Assembly (NCBI GenBank): GCA_903838565.1 | Contig: CAILZB010000041.1 | Location: 1 to 64,000, forward strand | Direction of reading: 5' to 3' | Length of the DNA stretch: 64,000 nt | DNA from: an uncultured beta proteobacterium | GTDB taxonomy: Bacteria > Pseudomonadota > Gammaproteobacteria > Burkholderiales > Burkholderiaceae_C | In this document: piece by piece, positions 36,526-44,043 of the stretch | Layout of the letters: every line of letters starts with the position of its first letter | How positions within the stretch are numbered: position 1 is the first letter of the stretch | Program-made: the position numbers and the translations under genes | The notes under the pieces: model-generated | Told to the model about the DNA's origin: nothing | Seen by the model: only the letters and a program-made list of their open reading frames with translations | Databases searched by the model: none

Positions 36526-38994
36526 TTATTGCTTGGGCGTGACCGACCATACACGGTCAACATATTCGCCGATGGTACGGTCTGCGGAGAACGATCCCAT
36601 GCTGGCCACGTTGAGCAAGGCCTTTTGCGCCCATTTTTCCGGGGTTTTGTACAGCGCATCCACCTGCGCCTGGGCCTGGACGTAGGCCGCGAAATCTGCC
36701 ATCAGAAGGTAACTGTCGCGATTCAGCAGGCCATCGGTGAGCGGGCGATAGCGGTGCACGTTGCCCGACGAAAACTCGCCCGAGGCGATGGCGTCGATCA
36801 CGGCCTTGAGTTGCTTGTTCTCCTCGACGTAGAGGCGCGGGTCATAGCCCAGTTCGCGCACCTTGGCGACCTCCTCGGTGCGCAGACCGAAGACAAACAT
36901 GTTCTCGGTCCCGATGGCCTGCGCCATCTCGATGTTGGCCCCGTCCCAGGTGCCGATGGTGAGGGCGCCGTTCAGGGCGAACTTCATGTTGCCCGTGCCT
37001 GAGGCTTCCGTGCCTGCAGTGGAAATCTGCTCGCTCAGGTCGGCCGCCGGCAGAATGACCTCGGCCAGGCTCACGCCGTAATTCGGCAGGAACACCAGTT
37101 TGAGCTTGTCGCCCACGCGCGGGTCGCTGTTGACCACGCGCGCCACGTCCAGGATCAACTGGATGATGAGCTTGGCCGAGACATAGGCCGAAGCCGCCTT
37201 GCCCGCGATCACCACCGTGCGCGGTGTCCAGTGGCCTTGCGGGTCGGCGATGATGGCCTGGTAGCGCGCCACCACGTGCAGCACGTTGAGCAGCTGGCGC
37301 TTGTATTCGTGGATGCGCTTGATCTGCACGTCAAACAGGCTTGCAGGATCGACCACCACGCCGAGTTCGCGCCGGATCAGCGCCGCCAGGCGTTCCTTGT
37401 TCTGGCGCTTGGACGCAAGAAACTCACGGCCCAGCGCGGCGTCGGCGGCCATGGGCTGGAGCGCGTTCAGGGCTTTCAGATCACGCCGCCATCCGGTGCC
37501 GATGCGGCTGTCGATCAAACCGGAAAGCGCCGGGTTCGCCTGCATCAACCAACGCCGTGGCGTCACGCCATTGGTGACGTTGTGAAAACGCTCGGGGAAC
37601 AGCTTGGCGTAATCGGCAAAGATGGTCTGCACCATCAGCTCTGAATGCAGTGCCGAGACGCCGTTGACCTTGTGCGACGCCAGCACGGCAAGGGCTGCCA
37701 TGCGCACCCGGCGCGCGCCGCTTTCGTCGATGATGGAGACACTCTCGATCAGCGCGTCGTCGCCCGGAAAGCGCGCTCGCACATCGGCCAGGAATCGTTG
37801 GTTGATCTCGAAAATGATTTCCAGATGGCGCGGCAGCAAGGCCTGGAACAGCCCCAGGTCCCAGGTCTCCAGCGCTTCGGGCATGAGGGTATGGTTGGTG
37901 TACGAGACGCTCGCCTGTGTCACGCTCCAGGCCTCGTCCCAGCCCAGGCCGTGCTCGTCCAGCAGCAGTCGCATCAACTCAGCGGGGACAAGCGCCGGAT
38001 GGGTGTCGTTCAGGTGGATCGCATTGCGCAGCGCCAGTCCTTCCAGGCTGCCGCACTCGCGCAGATGGCGCGCGATCACGTCCTGCAGCGAAGCGCTCAC
38101 CAGGAAGGCTTCCTGTTTCAGCCGCAATTCGCGCCCGGCAGCGGTGCTGTCGTCCGGGTACAGCACCCAGTTCAGCGCATCGGCGGCCACGCGATGCCGC
38201 GCCGCGCCCGCATAGTCACCCTGGCAGAAGGCCGCAAAGTCAATCGACTGCGCCGCCACGGCGCTCCACTGGCGCAGCGTGGACACGCGTTCGCCGTGAT
38301 GGGCCGGAACGATGAAGTCGTAGGCCTGTGCCTGCAGCAGTTCGGAGGGAGCCCAGCGCCGCACGCCGCCCTCCACCAGCACCCGCCCGCCAAAGCCCAC
38401 GGGGTAATTCAGCTCCGGGCGCGGCACCTCCCATGGGTTGCCGTGCGGCATCCAGTCGTCGGGCGCCTCCACCTGCTTGCCGTTCTGTATGCGCTGGGCG
38501 AACATGCCGTATTGGTAGCGCAGGCCGTAACCGAACGACGGAAGGCCCAGCTCGGCAAACGAATCCAGAAAGCACGCCGCCAGACGGCCCAGGCCGCCGT
38601 TGCCCAGCGCGGCGTCGTGTTCGCGCTCCAGCACGTCGGACAGTTGCAGGCTGCGGGTTTGCAGTTGCTGACGCAATTCACCTTCCAACCCCAGAGCCGC
38701 CAGCGCATTGCCCAGCGCGCGTCCCATCAGAAACTCCATCGAAAGGTAATGCACGCGCCGGCTGACGCTGGCATTGTCAAGCCGCGCGTCCTGGGCCTGG
38801 GTCTTGGCCCAGCGTTGCGCCAGCAGTTCGCGGCAGGCCGTGGCGGCGGCGCGCAGGCAGATCTGGCTGCTCAGTTCCTGGCCGGACTGCTCCAGTTCAC
38901 GCGCAAAGGCAGCACGGAAAGCGGGACGCAGGTCAGGAACGGAAGCTGCAGTGACAGCCACGGGCATCGTGTTTGGAGTAGCTAAAGTTTTCAT
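36526..38994 (-). CDS. glgP: Glycogen/maltodextrin phosphorylase
   Basis: An 822-residue GT35 phosphorylase that releases glucose-1-phosphate from alpha-1,4-glucan ends with pyridoxal phosphate. The PLP site is EASGTGNMKFALNGAL with Lys671; RRVHYLSMEFLMGRALGNAL, LGNGGLGRLAACFLDS, LNDTHPALVPAELMR and RIHEYKRQLLN are family blocks. The start is MKTLATPNTM at 38994 with AGGG about 10 bases upstream; 27 more codons are open above it but run into the regulatory gap. First gene of the glgP-glgB-glgX-malQ-MATE operon. Confidence 0.95.
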   Translation of the reverse strand: MKTLATPNTMPVAVTAASVPDLRPAFRAAFARELEQSGQELSSQICLRAAATACRELLAQRWAKTQAQDARLDNASVSRRVHYLSMEFLMGRALGNALAALGLEGELRQQLQTRSLQLSDVLEREHDAALGNGGLGRLAACFLDSFAELGLPSFGYGLRYQYGMFAQRIQNGKQVEAPDDWMPHGNPWEVPRPELNYPVGFGGRVLVEGGVRRWAPSELLQAQAYDFIVPAHHGERVSTLRQWSAVAAQSIDFAAFCQGDYAGAARHRVAADALNWVLYPDDSTAAGRELRLKQEAFLVSASLQDVIARHLRECGSLEGLALRNAIHLNDTHPALVPAELMRLLLDEHGLGWDEAWSVTQASVSYTNHTLMPEALETWDLGLFQALLPRHLEIIFEINQRFLADVRARFPGDDALIESVSIIDESGARRVRMAALAVLASHKVNGVSALHSELMVQTIFADYAKLFPERFHNVTNGVTPRRWLMQANPALSGLIDSRIGTGWRRDLKALNALQPMAADAALGREFLASKRQNKERLAALIRRELGVVVDPASLFDVQIKRIHEYKRQLLNVLHVVARYQAIIADPQGHWTPRTVVIAGKAASAYVSAKLIIQLILDVARVVNSDPRVGDKLKLVFLPNYGVSLAEVILPAADLSEQISTAGTEASGTGNMKFALNGALTIGTWDGANIEMAQAIGTENMFVFGLRTEEVAKVRELGYDPRLYVEENKQLKAVIDAIASGEFSSGNVHRYRPLTDGLLNRDSYLLMADFAAYVQAQAQVDALYKTPEKWAQKALLNVASMGSFSADRTIGEYVDRVWSVTPKQ

Positions 38995-39086
38995 GGCGCG
39001 GAACCCTGTGACAATGGATTTGAACATGGCAAGTTGGAAGAACCTGAGTCGTTGTGGGCCGAGTATCGCCGACATCGATCGTTTCT

Positions 39087-39101
39087 TGTAGTTTAGCTAC
39101 A
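39087..39101. promoter_or_regulatory. Operator-like palindrome, copy 1
   Basis: TGTAGTTTAGCTACA: arms TGTAG and CTACA around 5 bases, about 90 bases upstream of glgP. It shares 11 of 15 bases with each of the copies at 39176-39190 and 59315-59329. Confidence 0.5.
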
Positions 39102-39175
39102 TTAGGGAAATCCCGAATAGGCGATATTACAGTTGAAGGCTGCAAACGGGATCGGTTGAAGTCACTTTCACTAAA

Positions 39176-39190
39176 TGTTGTATCACTACA
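39176..39190. promoter_or_regulatory. Operator-like palindrome, copy 2
   Basis: TGTTGTATCACTACA: TGTTGT and ACTACA pair at 5 of 6 positions around ATC. It overlaps the -35 of the candidate malK promoter, a repressor-like position. The following bases TACATCTTG-A-GC match the same flank of the copy upstream of the receptor gene. Confidence 0.5.
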
Positions 39191-39206
39191 TCTTGAGCGG
39201 TATACT
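39178..39206 (+). promoter_or_regulatory. Candidate sigma-70 promoter of malK operon
   Basis: TTGTAT (39178-39183), 17 bases, TATACT (39201-39206, 5 of 6 matches). Transcription would begin near 39213, giving a leader of about 110 bases. The remaining glgP/malK gap (38995-39325) holds two operator-like palindromes and no gene. Confidence 0.5.
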
Positions 39207-39325
39207 GACGAAAAATCCGGGGCAGACCCAGGCGCTTGCGGCAGCATGCCGCGATCGAGGCGTCGGCCCTTCCAATGACATGCAAGAGACAAGCCACTCT
39301 GAACAGAGGTGGCGTGGAGAGACCA

Positions 39326-40429
39326 GTGGCCAACGTAAAACTGTCCGGCGTGACCAAGGCTTTTGGCGCGACGCAGATCCTGCACGATGTGAATCTGGAG
39401 ATCCGTGACGGCGAGTTCATGGTCTTTGTCGGGCCCTCGGGCTGCGGCAAATCGACTTTGCTGCGCGTCATCGCGGGCCTTGAAGATATCACCAGCGGCA
39501 GCCTGACCATCAACGACCGTCTCGTGAACGACGTGCCTCCGGCCGAGCGCGGCATCGCGATGGTGTTCCAGTCCTACGCGCTGTACCCGCACATGAGCCT
39601 GTACGACAACATGGCGTTTGGCCTGCAACTGGCCAAGATGCCCAAGGAGGAGATTGACGCGGCGGTGCAGCAGGCGGCCAAGATCCTGAACATCGAACAC
39701 CTGCTGCAGCGCAAGCCCAAGGACCTGTCGGGCGGACAGCGCCAGCGCGTGGCCATCGGTCGCGCCATCGTGCGCAAACCCGAGGTATTCCTGTTCGACG
39801 AACCGCTGTCGAACCTGGACGCGGCGCTGCGCGTGCACATGCGCTATGAGTTTGCCAAGCTGCACGAAGAACTCAAGACCACGATGGTCTACGTCACGCA
39901 CGATCAGGTCGAAGCCATGACCCTGGCGGACCGGATCGTGGTGCTCTCGGCCGGCCGCATCGAGCAGGTAGGCTCGCCGCTGGAACTCTACGAGCACCCC
40001 GACAACCTGTTCGTGGCCGGCTTCATCGGATCGCCGCGCATGAACTTCATTCAGGCCGAAGTGGTTCAGGCCAGCGCGCAGCAGGCCGTGGTCCGACTCC
40101 AGGGCGGTGCCAGCATCCGCTGCGCAGTGGACGCCAGCAGCGTCAAGTCAGGCGACCCGCTCACGCTGGGGATCCGCCCCGAACATCTGCGCACCGACGG
40201 CCAGGAAAACCGGATCGAAGCCGGTGTCACCTTTGTCGAAAACCTGGGCAGCACGACCCACGCCTACTGCGAGTTCCCCGGCGTGGAAGAGGCGCTGACC
40301 TGCGAACTCATGGGTGGCGCCCGCGTGCGCGCCGGCACCATCCTGGGTTTGAGCCTGCCCGCCGACAAGACCTATCTGTTCAATGCGGCGGGCCAGGCTT
40401 TGCGCCGCCACGTGGCGCAGGAGGTCTGA
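39326..40429 (+). CDS. malK: Maltodextrin ABC transporter ATP-binding protein
   Basis: A 367-residue MalK/UgpC-type ATPase that drives MalEFG import. Walker A GPSGCGKST (36-44), LSGGQRQR signature (134-141), Walker B VFLFDE (154-159), and the switch His192 are intact. A C-terminal TOBE regulatory domain follows (about 240-360). The GTG at 39326 is chosen: GGAG lies 6 bases upstream and translation then begins MANVKLSGVTKAFG, exactly the family N-terminus; upstream ATGs at 39236 and 39275 would add unconserved residues. It is the first gene of the mal transport operon; its stop shares one base with malE. Confidence 0.93.
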   Translation: MANVKLSGVTKAFGATQILHDVNLEIRDGEFMVFVGPSGCGKSTLLRVIAGLEDITSGSLTINDRLVNDVPPAERGIAMVFQSYALYPHMSLYDNMAFGLQLAKMPKEEIDAAVQQAAKILNIEHLLQRKPKDLSGGQRQRVAIGRAIVRKPEVFLFDEPLSNLDAALRVHMRYEFAKLHEELKTTMVYVTHDQVEAMTLADRIVVLSAGRIEQVGSPLELYEHPDNLFVAGFIGSPRMNFIQAEVVQASAQQAVVRLQGGASIRCAVDASSVKSGDPLTLGIRPEHLRTDGQENRIEAGVTFVENLGSTTHAYCEFPGVEEALTCELMGGARVRAGTILGLSLPADKTYLFNAAGQALRRHVAQEV

Positions 40430-41610
40430 TGCGCTACCTTCTGACGCTGCTGTGCGCGGCGGCACTGCTGCTGCCGCAAATCAGCGCCGCCGCGGAACCG
40501 CTGAAGCTGCTGGTGTGGATCAACGGCGACAAGGGTTACAACGGCCTGCAGAAAGTGGGCGATGCGTTCGCGCAGGAGTCCGGCGTGCAGGTCGTGGTGC
40601 AGCATCCTGAGGGCGCCCCTGACAAGTTCCAGGCGGCCGCGGCCGCGGGCAAGGGCCCCGACATCTTTTGCTGGCCGCACGACCGCGTCGGCGAATGGGC
40701 CAAATCGGGACTGATCGTGCCGATCAAGCCGACGAAAAAGATCCGTGACGAGATCGACGAGTCCGCGTGGAAGGCGTTCACCTATCAGGGCAAGGTCTGG
40801 GGCTACCCGCTGGCGATCGAGGCCGTGGGGCTGATCTACAACCGCGCTCTGGTGAAGACGCCGCCGGCGACGTTTGACGAGGTTATCGCGCTGGACAAAC
40901 AACTGGCGCCGCAGGGCAAGAAGGCACTGCTGTGGGATTACAACAAGACCTTCTTTACCTGGCCATTGCTGGCAGGCAACGGTGGTTTTGTCTTCGCCCA
41001 AACGCCTCAGGGCGAGCTGGACCCGTCCAGGGTAGGTGTGAATACGCCCGGCGCGGTGCAGGCGGCACAGTTGCTGGAGCGCATGATCCAGAACGGGCAG
41101 CTGCCGCGCGGTGCGCGCTACGCCGAGATGGAGGCAGGCTTTGCCCGGGGCGAGATCGCGATGATGATCTCGGGCCCCTGGTCCTGGGACAACGCGCGCA
41201 AAAGCAAGATTGACTTCGCCGTGGGCCCGATCCCCGGCGTCACGGCAGGAAAGCCTTCCAAGCCCTTTGTCGGCGTTCTCGGCTGCATGATCTCGGCGCC
41301 CAGTCCGGTGAAGGATCTGGCGCGCGAGTTTCTGGAGGGCCACGTGCTGCGCGTGAGCGGCCTCAAGGCCATCTCGGCCGACGTGTCGCTGGGAACACCG
41401 GCCAACAAAGCCTACTTTGTCGAACTCTCCAGCGACTCCAACATCCGCGCCACGATGGACAATGCGCGCGCCGGCGAGGCGTTGCCGAATATTCCGGATC
41501 TGGGGCGCTTCTGGCCGGCGATGGACGCGGCGCTGGAGGCCATCACCAACGGGCGTCAATCGCCGCAAGAGGCGCTCGATGGTGCGGCCGCGCGCATGCT
41601 GGTGAAGTGA
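40429..41610 (+). CDS. malE: Maltose/maltodextrin-binding periplasmic protein
   Basis: A 393-residue solute-binding protein that captures maltose and maltodextrin in the periplasm and delivers them to MalFG. The signal peptide is about residues 1-21 (cleaved near SAAA-EP). It follows E. coli MalE closely: LLVWINGDKGYNGLQKVG, GPDIFCWPHDRVGEWAKSGL, VWGYPLAIEAVGLIYN, NKTFFTWPLLAGNGGFVF, GEIAMMISGPWSWDN and FVGVLGCMISA. Aromatic sugar-stacking residues are present. The ATG overlaps the malK stop (TGATG). Confidence 0.95.
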   Translation: MRYLLTLLCAAALLLPQISAAAEPLKLLVWINGDKGYNGLQKVGDAFAQESGVQVVVQHPEGAPDKFQAAAAAGKGPDIFCWPHDRVGEWAKSGLIVPIKPTKKIRDEIDESAWKAFTYQGKVWGYPLAIEAVGLIYNRALVKTPPATFDEVIALDKQLAPQGKKALLWDYNKTFFTWPLLAGNGGFVFAQTPQGELDPSRVGVNTPGAVQAAQLLERMIQNGQLPRGARYAEMEAGFARGEIAMMISGPWSWDNARKSKIDFAVGPIPGVTAGKPSKPFVGVLGCMISAPSPVKDLAREFLEGHVLRVSGLKAISADVSLGTPANKAYFVELSSDSNIRATMDNARAGEALPNIPDLGRFWPAMDAALEAITNGRQSPQEALDGAAARMLVK

Positions 41611-41611
41611 C

Positions 41612-43144
41612 ATGAAAAAAACCTCCCTGATCAAATGGCCGCTGGCCGCGCTCGTTTCGTTGGCCTTGCTTTGGCTGGTGTTCAGCGTCTACCGCCAGGG
41701 CCAGCCGCTGTGGGCGCTGGGCCTGCTCACCCTGGGCGGACTGGGTCTGTACGTCTATGTGTCGGCGCGCACGCTGGCCTGGCGCTACCTCTTTCCGGGC
41801 GTGGCGGCGATGCTGGTGTTTGTCGCGTTTCCGCTGCTGTACACCATGCAGATCGGCTTCACCAACTACTCGTCCAGCAACCTGTTGAGCCAGGAACGCG
41901 CCCGCGGCTATCTGCTCGATCAGGCCGAAGTCGATGAGGGCAAGGCCATGGAGTTCAGCCTGCACCGGGACGGCGCGCAATTCCGTCTCGTCTTGACACC
42001 CAGCGACGCTGCCGCCAGTGTAGGGCGCTTCGTCTCGCAGCCGTTGACACTGAGCGATGCGGCGCCCTCCCCGGTTGCGATGCAGGTCCTGCCTGCAGGC
42101 GCGCCGTCTCCGGGAGACGCTTTGCCGCTGAAGCAGGTGCTGCAACACCGCGACGCGCTGCGTGCACTCAAACTGAACCTGCCCGATCAGCGCCAGCTCA
42201 TCTACTCGGGCGTGCGCGAATTCGCGCCTTTTGACCCGCTGTGGCAGGCGCTGCCCGACGGATCGCTCACACAGCGCGCCACCGGCACCGTGTATCGCCC
42301 CAACAATGACAGCGGCTATTTCGAAGACGCCCAGGGCCAGCGGCTGCAACCGGGCTTCAAGGTGAACGTGGGCTGGCACAACTACGCGCGCATCTTTGGC
42401 GACCCTGACATGCGCGGCCCCTTCGTCTCGATCTTCATCTGGACCGTGGCCTTTGCCGCGCTCACGGTGTTGTTCTCCACCGCCATCGGCATGACGTTGG
42501 CCGTGGTGCTGAACTGGGAGGCGCTACGCTTTCGCACGCTGTACCGTACGCTTCTGTTCCTGCCCTATGCGGTGCCGGGCTTCATTTCCATCCTGGTGTT
42601 CAAGGGCCTGTTCAACCAGAACTTTGGCGAAATCAACGCCGTGCTGAACGCACTCTTTGGCATCAAGCCGGCCTGGTTTGCCGACGCCACGCTGGCCAAG
42701 AGCATGATCCTGATCGTCAACACCTGGCTCGGTTATCCGTACATCATGGTGATCTGCACCGGACTCATCAAGGCCATCCCCGCCGACCTGTACGAAGCAT
42801 CGGCCATCGCTGGCGCCGGGCCGTTGACCAACTTCTGGCGCATCACCGCGCCGCTGATTGCGCGTCCGCTCACGCCGCTGCTGATCTCGGCCTTCGCCTT
42901 CAACTTCAACAACTTCGTGCTGATCTCGCTGCTCACCGATGGCAGGCCGGATTACCTCAACACCAAGTTGCCCGCGGGCACCACCGACATTCTGGTGTCC
43001 TACACCTATCGCATCGCGTTCACCGACGCCGGCGCCAACTTTGGACTGGCGGCCGCGATCTCCACGGTGATCTTCTTCCTCGTGGCCCTGCTGTCGATCG
43101 TGAACCTGAAGTTCACGCGCGCGCAGGGCAACACCAACCGGTAA
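41612..43144 (+). CDS. malF: Maltose ABC transporter permease MalF
   Basis: A 510-residue inner-membrane permease, close to the 514 residues of E. coli MalF. It has three N-terminal membrane segments, a large periplasmic P2 loop (about residues 95-260) that contacts MalE, then five more segments. The EAA loop that docks on MalK is YEASAIAGAGPLTNFWRITAP. The ATG lies 1 base after the malE stop. Confidence 0.95.
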   Translation: MKKTSLIKWPLAALVSLALLWLVFSVYRQGQPLWALGLLTLGGLGLYVYVSARTLAWRYLFPGVAAMLVFVAFPLLYTMQIGFTNYSSSNLLSQERARGYLLDQAEVDEGKAMEFSLHRDGAQFRLVLTPSDAAASVGRFVSQPLTLSDAAPSPVAMQVLPAGAPSPGDALPLKQVLQHRDALRALKLNLPDQRQLIYSGVREFAPFDPLWQALPDGSLTQRATGTVYRPNNDSGYFEDAQGQRLQPGFKVNVGWHNYARIFGDPDMRGPFVSIFIWTVAFAALTVLFSTAIGMTLAVVLNWEALRFRTLYRTLLFLPYAVPGFISILVFKGLFNQNFGEINAVLNALFGIKPAWFADATLAKSMILIVNTWLGYPYIMVICTGLIKAIPADLYEASAIAGAGPLTNFWRITAPLIARPLTPLLISAFAFNFNNFVLISLLTDGRPDYLNTKLPAGTTDILVSYTYRIAFTDAGANFGLAAAISTVIFFLVALLSIVNLKFTRAQGNTNR

Positions 43145-43150
43145 AAAACC

Positions 43151-44041
43151 ATGGCCCTTGTCACTGGAAAAAGTCAACGCTGGCGCGTCGTCGCGGCCCA
43201 CGTGGGTTTGTGGGCGCTGATGGCGATCACGCTGTTCCCGCTGCTGGCGGTGATTTCGATCTCGCTGCGTCCCGGCAATTTCGCCACGGGCTCGCTCATT
43301 CCCACCGAGCTGAGCCTGGAGCACTGGAAACTCGCGCTGGGCATGTCCTACACCGGAGCCGACGGCGTCGTGGTCAAGCCACCGTTTCCCGTGCTGCTGT
43401 GGTTGTGGAACTCGATCAAGGTGGCGACCATTTCGGCGCTGCTGATCGTTGGCATTTCCACCACCGCGGCCTATGGCTTTGCGCGCTTGAAGTTCCGCTT
43501 CAAGGCACCCATCCTGAACAGCATGCTGCTGCTGCAGATGTTCCCGGTGGCGGTGGCGCTGGTGGCGATCTACGCGATATTCGAGGCCATAGGCCACTAT
43601 GTGCCGTGGCTTGGCATTGAAACGCACGCCGGCCTGATCGTGGCCTATCTTGGGGGCGTTGCAACCCATGTCTGGACCATCAAGGGCTACTTCGAAACCA
43701 TACCGGTCGAGATCGAGGAATGCGCCAAGGTCGACGGCGCCACGTCCTGGCAGGCTTTCTACCGCGTGCTGCTGCCCATGGCCGTGCCGATCCTGATGGT
43801 GGTCTTCGTGCTGGCCTTCATCGGCACCATCATCGAGTACCCGGTGGCCTCGATCCTGCTGCGCGAAGAACCCAATCTCACGCTGGCCGTCGGTTCCAAG
43901 TACTACCTGTACGAGCAGAAATACCTGTGGGGAGATTTCGCCGCCGCCGCCGTGCTCTCGGGCCTGCCCATCACCGCGGTATTCCTGGCGGCGCAGCGCT
44001 GGATCGTTTCGGGGCTGACGTCAGGAGGCGTGAAGGGTTGA
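43151..44041 (+). CDS. malG: Maltose ABC transporter permease MalG
   Basis: A 296-residue permease with six membrane segments, the partner of MalF. The EAA loop is [20 protein letters not shown], and [21 protein letters not shown] matches the typical MalG core. The gene starts 6 bases after malF without a clear ribosome-binding site. Its stop lies within the start region of the following GH13 gene. Confidence 0.95.
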   Translation: MALVTGKSQRWRVVAAHVGLWALMAITLFPLLAVISISLRPGNFATGSLIPTELSLEHWKLALGMSYTGADGVVVKPPFPVLLWLWNSIKVATISALLIVGISTTAAYGFARLKFRFKAPILNSMLLLQMFPVAVALVAIYAIFEAIGHYVPWLGIETHAGLIVAYLGGVATHVWTIKGYFETIPVEIEECAKVDGATSWQAFYRVLLPMAVPILMVVFVLAFIGTIIEYPVASILLREEPNLTLAVGSKYYLYEQKYLWGDFAAAAVLSGLPITAVFLAAQRWIVSGLTSGGVKG

Positions 44042-44043
44042 AC

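Noticed and set aside
34386..36542. 718-codon open frame on the plus strand
   Set aside because: Fully antisense to glgB, whose domains and catalytic motifs are complete; composition is that of a shadow frame.
42524..43669. 381-codon open frame on the minus strand
   Set aside because: Antisense to malF/malG; extreme Gln/Arg/Gly composition and no motif.
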